Positions 46,224 through 57,707 of a stretch of 64,000 bases of DNA are shown piece after piece (position 1 is the stretch's first letter; every line of letters starts with the position of its first letter). The translations under genes were made by a program, and so were the position numbers. The notes beneath the pieces were generated by a model. The model ran no database searches, was not told the DNA's origin, and worked only from the letters and a program-made list of their open reading frames with translations. Source of the stretch: Nocardia abscessus NBRC 100374 (GTDB lineage: Bacteria; Actinomycetota; Actinomycetes; Mycobacteriales; Mycobacteriaceae); NCBI RefSeq assembly GCF_000308455.1, contig NZ_BAFP01000063.1, positions 42,874-106,873 of the forward strand. Reading direction: 5' to 3'.

Positions 46224-46790
46224 GTGACACTTACTCGTGACGACCTGGCCGGCTACGTCGAGCGCGACCTCGACGCCGACTTGGAACGGTGGTTTACCGG
46301 TCGGCCTCCGGTCACCGTGCCGAAGGAGACCCGGCCCGTAACGCCTTTCCTCGAACGGCTGGCCCCTGCGGACGCGGCGGCATTGGCGGCCTTCGATCGC
46401 CGGGTGCGCTCGGGGCGAATGCCGCAGTTCCTGGACATCTACTCGTGGTCGTACGGTTTCGACTTCGCGGCCAATGGCTGCGGAATCCGGGACTCCGACT
46501 ACGAGACCGAACTCACCGACGACGACGTGTACTCCATCGGCGCGGACGGCGGCGGCAACCTGTACGTGGTGCTCACCACCGGGCAGATCGGAATCTGGTT
46601 CCACGAGGAGGAAGTCGTCGAGGAAGGCACCCGCTTCGACGACCTCGATGTCTTCGTCTGGTCGGTGGTGCGCTACCACGCGGTGCGGGCCGGGGTCCTG
46701 GAGCGGGCCGCGGTCGAGGCGGATTTCCTGTCCCTGGGCCAGGATGGCGCGCTGGAGCCCGAGCTCGGGTTGCTGCGCTCGATGAAGTAG
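46224..46790 (+). CDS. SMI1/KNR4 (SUKH)-like hypothetical protein
   Basis: A 188-residue acidic protein that resembles SUKH-type domains: IYSWSYGFDFAANGCGI followed by YSIGADGGGNLYVVL and a Trp-Phe strand. SUKH proteins often act as immunity factors in toxin systems, but no toxin is adjacent, so this is only a fold suggestion. The GTG has no ribosome-binding site; TAGCAT at 46212-46217 is placed for leaderless transcription. It is convergent with the PAP2-kinase gene, 21 bases apart. Confidence 0.6.
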   Translation: MTLTRDDLAGYVERDLDADLERWFTGRPPVTVPKETRPVTPFLERLAPADAAALAAFDRRVRSGRMPQFLDIYSWSYGFDFAANGCGIRDSDYETELTDDDVYSIGADGGGNLYVVLTTGQIGIWFHEEEVVEEGTRFDDLDVFVWSVVRYHAVRAGVLERAAVEADFLSLGQDGALEPELGLLRSMK

Positions 46791-46811
46791 GCGCGCCGGC
46801 GAGTGGCTCGC

Positions 46812-48404
46812 TCAGTCCTCGCCTGCTCGACGCTGAAACGGGAGGCGGGCCCGGAATGCGTCCCGCAGCCAAGGGGCTCGGCGGTGATGGGGGCGGCTGC
46901 GGTCGGCCCAGAGCGGATTGGATTCGTCGCGGCGGTAGACCGCGAGCTGGCCCGCGATGGAGAAGTGCAGGCGGCTGGCTTTGCCGACCACCTCGCCGTC
47001 GGTGGCCAACGCCTCCGGCTTGGGGAGTTGCACGAACAGCTCGGGTAGCTGGCGCTCGCCGTAAACCTTGCTGTGACCGATCGCCGCCAGCAACAGCGCC
47101 AGCACCGCGCGGGTGCGTGACCAGCGCAGATCGGCGCGCAGCCAGCGGATGTCGAGCAGTCCGGCGTCGAGCCGGTCGCGGAAGGCGGGCACCGCGCCGT
47201 GCGGATGGTAGGGGCCGTTGCCGACGAACAGGAACCACACCCGCTGCCAGCGCCCGTCCAGGCAGATCTCGATCGGTTCGGTCCGGCGTAGGGTGACCAC
47301 GAGCGCAGCGGCGAAGGCGGGCCATTTGCCCCAGCGTGACTGCCACTTCTCGCGCAGCTGCACCAGATCCGGATAGGTGCCGAGACTGGCGGTGTTGATC
47401 AGGTGCCGGGTGCGCGAACCGGTTTCGTCCTCGCACTCGACTCCGGCGATGTCGACCGCGACCGCCTCCCCGATACCGGTGGCGTCGATCACCTCGCGCA
47501 GATCGTAGACACCGAGGTCGCGGGCGAAGTGGTTGAGCGTGCCGGTGGGAATGACGACCAGGGGCAGCTCGTGGCGCAGCGCGACCGCGGCCACAGCGGC
47601 CACCGTGCCGTCACCGCCCGCGACGCCGACGGCCAGAACCGGTTCGCCGTGTTCGGCGATGGCCTGCTCCAGCTGTTCGGCACAGTCCAGATCGGCTCGG
47701 GTGCGCAGCACGGTGGCCGCGGGCAGAGCCTCGACGACGTCGTCGGTGGGATCGTAGTTCGGATCGCCCGACATCGGATTCACCACGACCACCAGCCCTT
47801 TGCCCTCCACCAGCGCGGGGACCTCGCGGGCCGGGCGGGCCTGCGCCTCATCCGATTCGCGCACCGGCCACCAGCGCCGGGTGGCGAGGGCGACGCCGGA
47901 ACCCACGGCCGCTCCGACGAGCACATCGGAGCTCCAGTGCACGCCGGTGTGCACCCGCGAATAAGCGACGGTGGCCGCAAGCGGGGCGACGACCAGTGCG
48001 GTACGGGGACTTTCCAGAGCCACTGCCGTGGCGAATGCCGCGGCGCAGGCACTGTGCCCGGAGGGGAAAGAAGACGATTTGGGGGCGGGGGAGAGTCGCC
48101 GGTGCACGGGCAAGAGTTCGGCTGCGGGGCGGCGCCGGGCGACAAGCGACTTGAGAACGACGTTGACGAGGAAACTGGCGCCCGCGACGGAGACGACACC
48201 GCGGAACGCGGCGCGCCGCGGCGCGCCCTGCCGGGTGGCGAGCAGCCCCGCGAGAGCCAGCCACAGCCCGCTGAAGTTGGCACTGCCGGTGATCCGCAAC
48301 AAGCCGTGGTCGACCGCCGAGGCAGGCAGCTCGGCGACCGCGCCGCCGATCGCTCGATCGATTCGTCCGATGCCGTGGAACTTCCGGCGCACCCAGCTAC
48401 TCAC
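46812..48404 (-). CDS. PAP2 phosphatase-diacylglycerol kinase fusion protein
   Basis: A two-domain lipid enzyme of about 530 residues. The N-terminal PAP2 phosphatase shows KSLVARRRP (85-93), PSGH (114-117) and SRVHTGVHWSSD (149-160), within a membrane domain. The C-terminal lipid kinase shows VVNPMSGD, GGDGT (263-267) and PTGTLNHFARDLG. Having opposite activities on one chain suggests phosphate transfer or control of phosphatidic acid and diacylglycerol. The start is uncertain: GTG at 48404 is used, with GTG at 48446 as an alternative. Confidence 0.9.
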   Translation of the reverse strand: MSSWVRRKFHGIGRIDRAIGGAVAELPASAVDHGLLRITGSANFSGLWLALAGLLATRQGAPRRAAFRGVVSVAGASFLVNVVLKSLVARRRPAAELLPVHRRLSPAPKSSSFPSGHSACAAAFATAVALESPRTALVVAPLAATVAYSRVHTGVHWSSDVLVGAAVGSGVALATRRWWPVRESDEAQARPAREVPALVEGKGLVVVVNPMSGDPNYDPTDDVVEALPAATVLRTRADLDCAEQLEQAIAEHGEPVLAVGVAGGDGTVAAVAAVALRHELPLVVIPTGTLNHFARDLGVYDLREVIDATGIGEAVAVDIAGVECEDETGSRTRHLINTASLGTYPDLVQLREKWQSRWGKWPAFAAALVVTLRRTEPIEICLDGRWQRVWFLFVGNGPYHPHGAVPAFRDRLDAGLLDIRWLRADLRWSRTRAVLALLLAAIGHSKVYGERQLPELFVQLPKPEALATDGEVVGKASRLHFSIAGQLAVYRRDESNPLWADRSRPHHRRAPWLRDAFRARLPFQRRAGED

Positions 48405-48610
48405 CCGCTCGAGACTACCGATCGGTGTGCGAACGACACGAAACACGGCAGGGCAGGGTATTTCGCCGCCGAACCGGGCCTCGGCCGGGCCCTCGCGTCG
48501 GGACCGAGTCGGTGATCGCGCAGGCGTCTGAACGCATGCCCCAAAACAGAGGTGTAACAACGTCTTCCTGAGGCCGACTTCCAATTGTCGGGAATTCGAA
48601 AGGGAGGCGA

Positions 48611-49228
48611 ATGAAGACGATCATGGGCGCAGTGGCGGCGGCGATCACGGTGAGCCTGGCCGTCGCGGGTTGCCAGAGCGGATCGGATACGCCGGCGACC
48701 GGAACGAACCGACCCGGCCGGTCCACCGTCGAGGTCACTCGAACGCCGCCGAGCGGTGACACCACTCGGGCTCCTTCCGTGAAACTTCCTGCTACCAGCG
48801 GAAACGGACGATGCGTCGATCCGGATTCCAGCGTGGTCGCCCACGCGATGAACTCGCTCGGATCCGCGCCGGGCGGCGCGTCGTACGTCGTCGACAGTGC
48901 CACCGACGCACCCGTCGGATCCTGCCCGGAACTGTTGTGGGTGCTGGCGGCGACACCCCGCGGGACCGCGAGTTCACCGTGGCATGTGCTGTTTTTCAAC
49001 CACGGCGGTTATCTCGGCACGGCGACGGCCAAGGCGACGTCGTACACGAAGGTGGCCGGTTCGAGCGAACGCGCTGTGCAGGTGCAGTATCGGTGGCTCG
49101 AGGGCGACGACGCGAACTGCTGCCCCTCCGGCGGCCCGGTCGTCATCACCTTCACTCTCGGCGGCGACGGCCGCACTGTGACATCGAATCCGGCGATCCC
49201 GGACCAGGTCGGTAACCCCAGCGGATAG
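48611..49228 (+). CDS. LppP/LprE-family lipoprotein
   Basis: A 205-residue lipoprotein. The signal peptide ends in lipobox LAVAGC, lipidated at Cys21. A low-complexity Thr/Pro/Ser linker (residues 22-60) leads to a conserved C-terminal domain with CVDPDSSVVAHAMNSLG, HVLFFNHGGYLGTAT and CCPSGGPVVITF, which identify the LppP/LprE family known from mycobacteria. GGGAGG lies before the ATG. Function unknown; surface exposed. Confidence 0.92.
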   Translation: MKTIMGAVAAAITVSLAVAGCQSGSDTPATGTNRPGRSTVEVTRTPPSGDTTRAPSVKLPATSGNGRCVDPDSSVVAHAMNSLGSAPGGASYVVDSATDAPVGSCPELLWVLAATPRGTASSPWHVLFFNHGGYLGTATAKATSYTKVAGSSERAVQVQYRWLEGDDANCCPSGGPVVITFTLGGDGRTVTSNPAIPDQVGNPSG

Positions 49229-49265
49229 CTCAGCGGCTGGTCGCGGCCGTATCGGCCCGCCGGTC

Positions 49266-49937
49266 CTATCGAATGGCGGTGGGAATGAGGTGGCGGGCGA
49301 AGAGGCGGGCGTCCTCGTCGGTCTCGAGCGAGAAATAACTGTTCGGGATGAGCAGCAGGGCGAGGGAGAGGCGGGCGGCGATCTCCGCGGAGGCGTCGGG
49401 ATCGATGTTGCCGAGATCGTCGGCCCGGCGCAGTTGTTCGGCGAAGAACGCGCGTGCGGCGGCGAGAAGCGTCGCGCCGTAGGTGATGACGAAGGGTTGG
49501 CCGCCTTCGTCGGCGAGCAGGATGCGATTGGTGAGCGGGTCGTTGCGCAGGGTGCGCAGGGCGATGGCGAAGCCTTCGGCCGCGCGGTCGCGGACGTCGG
49601 TGTGGTCGGCGGCGGCAGTGGTGATGCCGGACAGGACGTGCTGTAGCCACCTGGTCAGCGCGGAGGTGACCAGCAGGTCTTTGCTGGGAAAGGCCCGGTA
49701 GACGGTGGCGCGGTGCAGGCAGGCGCGGCGGGCGATGTGCTCTATGCGGACCCGGTCGATGCCGCGGTCGCGGAACTCGGCCAGGGCCGCGTCGAGGATC
49801 TGGGTGGCCTGCGGGTCGTCTTCGACGTCGGCGGTGAACTGGTCGACACTCGAGGGTGCGCGTTGGACGATTCGTCCTCCGGGGGTAGGGATAAGCAACC
49901 AATGGTTGCGTGATTGCCGGGGTTCGGCTAGCGTCAT
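49266..49937 (-). CDS. TetR-family regulator of the SRPBCC-ArsR-SRPBCC operon
   Basis: A TetR repressor of about 223 residues from ATG 49937. The HTH lies near residues 48-90 with ILDAALAEFRDRGIDRVRIEHIARRA and ATVYRAFPSKDLL. The first 40 residues do not look like family sequence, so the true start may be closer, for example TTG at about 49898. Divergent from the SRPBCC gene. Two copies of a GCAACCA-type palindrome lie in and beside its 5' end, so it likely represses both itself and the operon. Confidence 0.85.
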   Translation of the reverse strand: MTLAEPRQSRNHWLLIPTPGGRIVQRAPSSVDQFTADVEDDPQATQILDAALAEFRDRGIDRVRIEHIARRACLHRATVYRAFPSKDLLVTSALTRWLQHVLSGITTAAADHTDVRDRAAEGFAIALRTLRNDPLTNRILLADEGGQPFVITYGATLLAAARAFFAEQLRRADDLGNIDPDASAEIAARLSLALLLIPNSYFSLETDEDARLFARHLIPTAIR

Positions 49938-49954
49938 GCGCAACCAAACGTTGC
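49895..49954 (+). promoter_or_regulatory. Twin TetR operators and promoter of the SRPBCC operon
   Basis: GCAACCA-A-TGGTTGC at 49895-49909 is a perfect 7-bp palindrome; GCAACCA-A-ACGTTGC at 49940-49954 is a near copy, 45 bases further. On the plus strand TTGCGT (49906-49911) and TAGCGT (49929-49934) with a 17-base spacer form the promoter. Operator 1 overlaps the -35 and operator 2 covers the expected transcription start. Confidence 0.8.
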
Positions 49955-49973
49955 ATATGGAGGTCGCGCAAGC

Positions 49974-50426
49974 ATGGAGTACGGCAGCATCGAACGGGAG
50001 ATACACGTCGACGCCTCACCCGAGGTGGTCTACCAGGTGGTCAGCAGCCCGGAGCACATGTCGGAATGGTGGAGCGACGACGCCGAGTTCGATGTGGCTC
50101 CCGGTGCGGTCGGTGAGCTCGTCTGGGGTGACCGGGCGCAGGTCGTCCCGATCATGGTGGTGCATGCCGAGCCGCCTCGATTGTTCTCGTTCCGATGGTG
50201 CTATCCGGACGGCGCGGTCGACGACTCCGCCGACTCGCTGCTGGTCACCTTCGAGCTGACCCCGTCCGGCGCGGGCACCAGGATTCGGCTCACCGAGGTC
50301 GGGTTCCGCGAGATGGGCTGGGAGGCCGCGAAGCTGGCGGAGCAGTACCGCGAACACACAGTGGGATGGGACACCTATGTTCCCCGGCTGGGGGAGTACA
50401 TCGTGCGGTTGGTGTCGACGCCGTGA
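49974..50426 (+). CDS. SRPBCC (AHSA1-like) protein
   Basis: A 150-residue START/SRPBCC-fold protein of the AHSA1 type. Typical features are IEREIHVDASPEVVYQVVSSPEHMSEWWSDD at the start (read as two segments) and LVTFELTPSGAGTRIRLTEVGF. These proteins bind hydrophobic ligands. The ATG has GGAGG ten bases upstream, and the stop overlaps the ArsR start by four bases. First gene of a TetR-controlled three-gene operon. Confidence 0.92.
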   Translation: MEYGSIEREIHVDASPEVVYQVVSSPEHMSEWWSDDAEFDVAPGAVGELVWGDRAQVVPIMVVHAEPPRLFSFRWCYPDGAVDDSADSLLVTFELTPSGAGTRIRLTEVGFREMGWEAAKLAEQYREHTVGWDTYVPRLGEYIVRLVSTP

Positions 50427-50764
50427 CCGCCGTCGTCGACGACGAGCTGTGGTCCGCGATCGGGGATCCGACGCGCCGCCGGATGCTCGATCTGCTCCTG
50501 ATGGAGGGGGAAGGCACGGCTACCGGTCTCAGCGAGCGGCTGCCCGTCACGCGGCAGGCGGTCGCGAAACATCTCCTCGTGCTCGACCGCGTCGGCCTGG
50601 TGCACGGCACGTCTGCCGGGCGGGAGCGGAGGTACCGGGTGGACGAGGCGCAACTCGCTCGTGCGGTCGCCCAATTGTCCTCGGTGGGGGCCGCATGGGA
50701 CGCCAGGCTCCGTCGGATCAAGCGGATCGCCGAAGCGATTCAGCGCACGCAAGACCAGCAGTGA
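50423..50764 (+). CDS. ArsR-family winged-helix regulator
   Basis: A 113-residue ArsR-type regulator with LWSAIGDPTRRRMLDLLL and TRQAVAKHLLVLDRVGLV. No metal-binding cysteines are present, so it is of the non-metal kind usually paired with AHSA1 proteins. The GTG start overlaps the SRPBCC stop (GTGA). It sits between two SRPBCC genes, a frequent actinobacterial arrangement. Target and signal unknown. Confidence 0.92.
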   Translation: MTAVVDDELWSAIGDPTRRRMLDLLLMEGEGTATGLSERLPVTRQAVAKHLLVLDRVGLVHGTSAGRERRYRVDEAQLARAVAQLSSVGAAWDARLRRIKRIAEAIQRTQDQQ

Positions 50765-50809
50765 ATTCACGCTGCCGGACGGGAACCGAAGAGAAAGAGG
50801 AATTCGAAA

Positions 50810-51253
50810 ATGGTGGACATTCTGCACAGAGTCGGAATCGAATCGCCGGTGTCCGAGGTCTACGCCGCCTTGACCACCACCGAAGGGCTGGCCGGCTGGT
50901 GGACGACCGACACCCGGGGCAAAGGCGGTGAGGTCGGTGGCGTGCTCGAATTCCGGTTCGGGGCCGGGGGATTCGACATGCAGGTCCGCGAGCTCGAGCC
51001 GGGTAAGCGCGTGCTGTGGGAGGTGATCGACGGACCTGACGATTGGGTCGGCACGCAGCTGGACTGGAACCTCGGTCAGGCCGACGACTACACCATCGTT
51101 CTGTTCAAGCACCAAGGCTGGAAGGAGCCGGTGGAATCCATGTACCACTGCAGCACCAAGTGGGCGGTCTTTCTGCTGAGCCTGAAGTCGCTGATCGAAA
51201 CCGGGAAAGGCGCACCGGAGCCCTACGACGTCAAGATCGACAACTGGAACTGA
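50810..51253 (+). CDS. SRPBCC (AHSA1-like) protein, second copy
   Basis: A 147-residue SRPBCC protein with IESPVSEVYAALTTTEGLAGWWT and a C-terminal KWAVFLLSLKSLIETG helix. It differs clearly from the first copy at 49974, so the two probably do not arise from recent duplication. GAGG lies nine bases before the ATG; the gap to ArsR is 45 bases. Likely a ligand-binding or conversion protein for the same compound class. Confidence 0.9.
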   Translation: MVDILHRVGIESPVSEVYAALTTTEGLAGWWTTDTRGKGGEVGGVLEFRFGAGGFDMQVRELEPGKRVLWEVIDGPDDWVGTQLDWNLGQADDYTIVLFKHQGWKEPVESMYHCSTKWAVFLLSLKSLIETGKGAPEPYDVKIDNWN

Positions 51254-51277
51254 CCGTGCGGATGGTCTGGTCACTCA

Positions 51278-51362
51278 CCGACACCGTGACGGCGTCCTCG
51301 CCACCGACCGCCCGATTCCTCGAACTCGGTTCAGCGGCGCGGTCGCCGTCACACGGTGTCGG
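51278..51362. terminator. Long inverted repeat between convergent genes
   Basis: CCGACACCGTGACGGCG (51278-51294) is the inverse of the sequence at 51344-51362, apart from a two-base insertion. It lies between the convergent SRPBCC and UvrA-like genes and could fold with a 49-base loop, acting as a bidirectional terminator. Confidence 0.5.
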
Positions 51363-51374
51363 CGAGAGTGCCGG

Positions 51375-53768
<2,394 letters not shown>

Positions 53769-54087
53769 CGTGTCTCCATCTGTGTCGGGCGGGGCCGCCT
53801 GCGCGGTCTCCGTCGGCGTCGCCTTGGTCGATCTAACCAGCTTCGCCCGGTAGGTCTGCTTACCTCTGTCGGGGGGAGGCCGGGGCAATGGGCGGCGCGC
53901 GTCAGCCCGTGCCGCTCTCGTTCGTGGGTGTGGCCCCCCGGGCCTCTCGTCGTCCCGGCCGGAGGCCGGTGGCGCCCGCCGAGGCACCGGCTCCGCGGAC
54001 GTCTTCGTCCTGGGTGGGCCGGTGTCCGGTGTGACGGCGGCCGTCACCGCCGTCGTCTGCCGCATTCGCGTGCGAGAGCCGGAGAAC
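53769..54087. other. Intergenic region between UvrA-like and VOC genes
   Basis: No gene seen. GTGACGGC-G-GCCGTCAC at 54031-54047 is a perfect 17-base palindrome; placed 40 bases after the VOC stop on the minus strand, it probably terminates the AraC-VOC transcript. The rest should contain the UvrA-like promoter, but none is clear. Confidence 0.5.
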
Positions 54088-54498
54088 TCAGCGCAGCTCC
54101 TGGATACGGACCAGGTTGCCCGCGGGATCGCGGACGGCGCAGTCGCGAACGCCGTACGGCTGTTCGGTGGGCTCCTGGACGATTTCGGCGTCGCCGGCGG
54201 CCAGCCGTTCGAAGGCGCCGTCGAGATCCTTCGTTGCCAGCAGGATGCCGGCATAGGTGCCCTTGGCCATCATCTCCGCGATGGTGCGGCGCTCGTCGTC
54301 GGTGATGCCCGGGTCGGCCCCCGGCGGGTGCAGGACGATGGAAGTGCCGGGCTGATCGGCGGGGCCGACGGTGAGCCAGCGCATCCCTTCGTACCCGACA
54401 TCCTTGCGGAGTTCGAAGCCGAGGAGGTCGCGATAGAAGGCGAGGGCCGCGTCCGGGTCGTCGTGCGGCAGGAAGCTCGCGTTGATGGTGATGTCCAT
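54088..54498 (-). CDS. VOC-family (glyoxalase/bleomycin-resistance-like) protein
   Basis: A 136-residue vicinal-oxygen-chelate fold protein. The start ITINASFLPHDDPDAALAFYRDLLGF and the end QPYGVRDCAVRDPAGNLVRIQEL are typical of the family. Metal ligands cannot be assigned with certainty. ATG at 54498 is five bases after the AraC stop, so the two genes form a unit. May be a small-molecule binding or detoxification protein. Confidence 0.92.
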   Translation of the reverse strand: MDITINASFLPHDDPDAALAFYRDLLGFELRKDVGYEGMRWLTVGPADQPGTSIVLHPPGADPGITDDERRTIAEMMAKGTYAGILLATKDLDGAFERLAAGDAEIVQEPTEQPYGVRDCAVRDPAGNLVRIQELR

Positions 54499-54503
54499 GG
54501 CGA

Positions 54504-54953
<450 letters not shown>

Positions 54954-55092
54954 CTACCAGATGGTGCCACATCGTGGGGACGATCGGTCGGGTGTCCAAC
55001 ATGTCGGCGCCCGACCGCCCCGCCACCGGGCGGCTACTCGTCACCTGCGCTCAGTGACCGCCGGCGGCAGCTTGTCCCGAATGGAGGCCGGG

Positions 55093-55270
55093 TCGATCGG
55101 AGGCAGCGGCCGGACGTACCTGCTGCACCACCCCATCGTGGGCGAGCTGACCCCTGCACGGCGAACTTGTCGCGCTGCCCGACGAGCCGTCGTGCTGCGG
55201 GCTGGACCTGTTCGCCGCGGAGCCGGGTTCGGCATCCGAGCGGGCACTGCGGACTTCGGGTAGCCGCTGA
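55093..55270 (+). pseudogene. C-terminal fragment of an MmyB-like XRE regulator
   Basis: The plus strand encodes GRTYLLHHPIVGELT in one frame, then LHGELVALPDEPS and LFAAEPGSASERALRTSG in the next, ending at TGA 55268-55270. Joined, these match the end of MmyB-type regulators (HHP-VGEL, AEPGS-S--AL). A frameshift lies near 55150, and the HTH part is absent. The rest of the 390-base gap 54954-55345 has nothing recognisable. Confidence 0.65.
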
Positions 55271-55345
55271 GCGGGCTCGGTCCCTGCACTACTGGGCTCC
55301 GCACCTCGGGTGGATCACCCGCACGACGCGGGTTCCGGTCGATCG

Positions 55346-56644
55346 CTACCAGAAGGTTGCCGCGAGTTCGTACTGAGCGAGCACACGCTGCACGAGTTCG
55401 CCGAGCTGTTCGGTATCGGTGAGCTTCGGCGGGTGGAAACCGTTGATGCGCAGCGTGATTCCCTCGGCGGACTCCACCAGCGCGACGTACAGGGTGCCGC
55501 CGCGTTCGGTCAGGACGGTCGGGGAGTCGAGGCTCTGGTTGACCAAGCCGATCGTCATTGCCGAGGCCGGGCTCCCGTCGATGCGGAGAATTTCGGGGTC
55601 GAGCTTGCCGAGGCTGGAGCACACCGTGGAAATCGGATCGGTGGCGGCTTGCCGCGCGAGCGCGGCGTAGCGCCCGCGTGGTAGCGCGACGGCTATCGGG
55701 ATCAGCGGTGGGACGTTCTGTCCTTTGGCGGCAGCGGTGCTGAGCTTCTCCTTCATCACCGCACGCAGCGGGGCGAGGTCGGCCGCTCGGCCGTCGCGCA
55801 GGTCGACTTCGAAGTCGATGGAGGTCAAGGCGTTCGCACGAAGGTCGTCGGCGGTGCGGGTGCTGACCGGCATCATGATGCGGACCCGGCCTTCTTCGTC
55901 GGTGCGACCGATCTCGGTGGCGATGGTCGCCATCATCGCCACCGCCAACGTGGTGCCGGTTCCGCCTCGGGTCCGCGCCGCCGCTTGCCACAGCTGCGCC
56001 GGGACGGTCGCGGTGACCGTCGGCAGGCGGAAGTCCGCGTCGGGCCGCCCGGTCTCGCCGCCGCGGCGGGCCAGACCCAACCGCAGCGCCAAGCCGACGG
56101 CCGAGGGCAGCGACCGGGCGCGCCGCGCGGCATCGCGAAAATCGTTGGACAGCAGGCGCATCCGGCCGAATTCATCGGACCGGTAGGTCAGCTCGAGCCG
56201 CTTGTCCGCGACCGCGTCCGCGACCGCCGCGCAGAATGCCTGGCCGTCGGCGAGGGTATGCGAAACCAGCAGCGACACCGCACTTTCCCCGTTGTCGAGT
56301 TGGGTCGCCGCCAACCGCCACGCGGGCCCGCCGTAGGTGCGCAACTCCGCGTGCCCCTGCTCGGCGATCCAGGCCTCCAATCGCCCGCGCGGAATGGGGG
56401 CGTCCGCGACCTCGAGCGGACTGAACTCGGCTCGCGTGGTCCAGCGATCCCCTGCGGCGGGGATCATCGCGGGCGCGACCGCTCGACCGAGCCTGCCGTG
56501 GCGCAATGCCTCGTGGAAGTTCTTCAGCGCGGCCAGGTCCACCGGGCGGTCGTAACGCCACACCGCCTGTATCGCCAGGGTTCCCCCTAGCGCGGAGTGC
56601 CCCCGTGCACTCACGCAGTCGATGTCGTCCAGGCGGTAGGTCAC
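55346..56644 (-). CDS. Condensation/PapA-like acyltransferase family protein
   Basis: A 432-residue protein of the condensation-domain/acyltransferase superfamily resembling mycobacterial PapA enzymes. The catalytic HxxxDG appears as SHTLADGQAF near residue 128; the first of the usual two histidines is serine. The C-terminal DPISTVCSSLGKLD and NQSLDSPTVLTERGGTL segments fit the family. GTG at 56644 has AGGGGAG upstream. It could esterify or transfer an acyl chain on a lipid or polyketide. No synthase is nearby. Confidence 0.82.
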   Translation of the reverse strand: MTYRLDDIDCVSARGHSALGGTLAIQAVWRYDRPVDLAALKNFHEALRHGRLGRAVAPAMIPAAGDRWTTRAEFSPLEVADAPIPRGRLEAWIAEQGHAELRTYGGPAWRLAATQLDNGESAVSLLVSHTLADGQAFCAAVADAVADKRLELTYRSDEFGRMRLLSNDFRDAARRARSLPSAVGLALRLGLARRGGETGRPDADFRLPTVTATVPAQLWQAAARTRGGTGTTLAVAMMATIATEIGRTDEEGRVRIMMPVSTRTADDLRANALTSIDFEVDLRDGRAADLAPLRAVMKEKLSTAAAKGQNVPPLIPIAVALPRGRYAALARQAATDPISTVCSSLGKLDPEILRIDGSPASAMTIGLVNQSLDSPTVLTERGGTLYVALVESAEGITLRINGFHPPKLTDTEQLGELVQRVLAQYELAATFW

Positions 56645-57014
56645 GCGATTCTCCCCTCGAGTTCCGGACGCCGGAGCAGAGCCGCACCGGCGTCGTCGCC
56701 GCCACGACTCGAAGCTACGCGATGCGGATCGTTCGAATGTTCGAGATGGTCGGCCAAGGTAGAGCATCCGGCCTGGCAACGCCGTGGTCAACCCTACTGG
56801 CGGGTTCGGTGCCGGCGGCCTCGGCGGCCCGGCGCCACGGACGGCCGTGAGATGCGGATGCGTTCGCTGTCCAGCGCGAACGACATGGCCGGGCGCTGTT
56901 CGAAGCGACCTGCGGAAGAGTTGCCGAGAGCGCCCGGCCTCGCGATGCCGAGCGCTCGGGCTGGACGTCCGGCCACTTCAGCAACGGATGAGTGGCGCGG
57001 TGCCGGCTTCGGGG
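56645..57014. other. Intergenic region upstream of the PapA-like gene
   Basis: About 370 bases without a supported gene. A minus-strand 60-codon frame at 56794-56976 ends in an arginine-rich tail and lacks homology or a clear ribosome-binding site. The PapA-like promoter presumably lies near 56645-56760. Confidence 0.4.
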
Positions 57015-57632
57015 TCAGCTCGATGTCGGATCCCGGCGGCGGATCAACGGCAGGTAGACCTCGTCCACGATCTCGACCAGGACGTCGTCAGGGGCGGTCG
57101 GCGCCGCGCGGACGACGAATTCGTTGCGGAGCAGAACGAGGGCCACTGTGGCGACGCGCGGATGCAGCGCTTCGGGAGCGGCTTCGCCCCGGGCGACCGC
57201 GCGCCCGAGCAAGGTGAGCCACGGTGCGGCGGTGGCCTCGCCGGACTGGTCCGGCAGCTGTGCCAGGAGTTCCGAGGCGCCACCCGCGGCTGCCATGAGT
57301 TCCCGCAGGACGGCGCCCAGCGGCGAACTCCAATGGCGGTTGACCCGTCGCAGCAGTTCGAGCACGTCTTCGCGCAGATCGCCGGTATCGGGCGGTTGCG
57401 CAGTCGTGGCCAGTTGCCGGTAGGCGGCGACGCCGAGCGCCAGCCGGTTCGGCCACCGCCGGTAGATGGCGTTCTTGTTGGTGCCGGCGCGGGCGGCGAC
57501 CTTGTCCATGGTGAGCGCGGCGTATCCGGATTCGACGAGTTCGTCCGCCGCGGCCCGCAGTATCGCCCCTTCGAGGGCGGGTCCGCGCCGGCGCGTCTGC
57601 CCGGCGCCGCCTTGCCGCACCGCATCCTCCAC
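57015..57632 (-). CDS. TetR-family regulator
   Basis: A 205-residue TetR repressor with ADELVESGYAALTMDKVAARAGTNKN (HTH, split across residues 33-58) and AIYRRWPNRLAL. GTG at 57632 is favoured because GAAAGGGG lies six bases upstream; a longer GTG start at 57677 is possible. Divergent from the TIM-barrel gene. A GGTAC-GTGAA-GTACC dyad at 57708-57722 is its likely operator. Confidence 0.88.
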   Translation of the reverse strand: MEDAVRQGGAGQTRRRGPALEGAILRAAADELVESGYAALTMDKVAARAGTNKNAIYRRWPNRLALGVAAYRQLATTAQPPDTGDLREDVLELLRRVNRHWSSPLGAVLRELMAAAGGASELLAQLPDQSGEATAAPWLTLLGRAVARGEAAPEALHPRVATVALVLLRNEFVVRAAPTAPDDVLVEIVDEVYLPLIRRRDPTSS

Positions 57633-57707
57633 GACGACCCCTTTCCGCAGTCGGTGCCGATCGTACTTCCCGAACACGGGCTTGCCCGGTCCGCGCAGAC
57701 CATTTAG

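Noticed and set aside
56729..56744. TCGTTC-GAAT-GTTCGA resembling an actinobacterial SOS (LexA) box
   Set aside because: Only one half-site fits the consensus; the other differs at two of six positions, and the neighbouring gene is not a repair gene.
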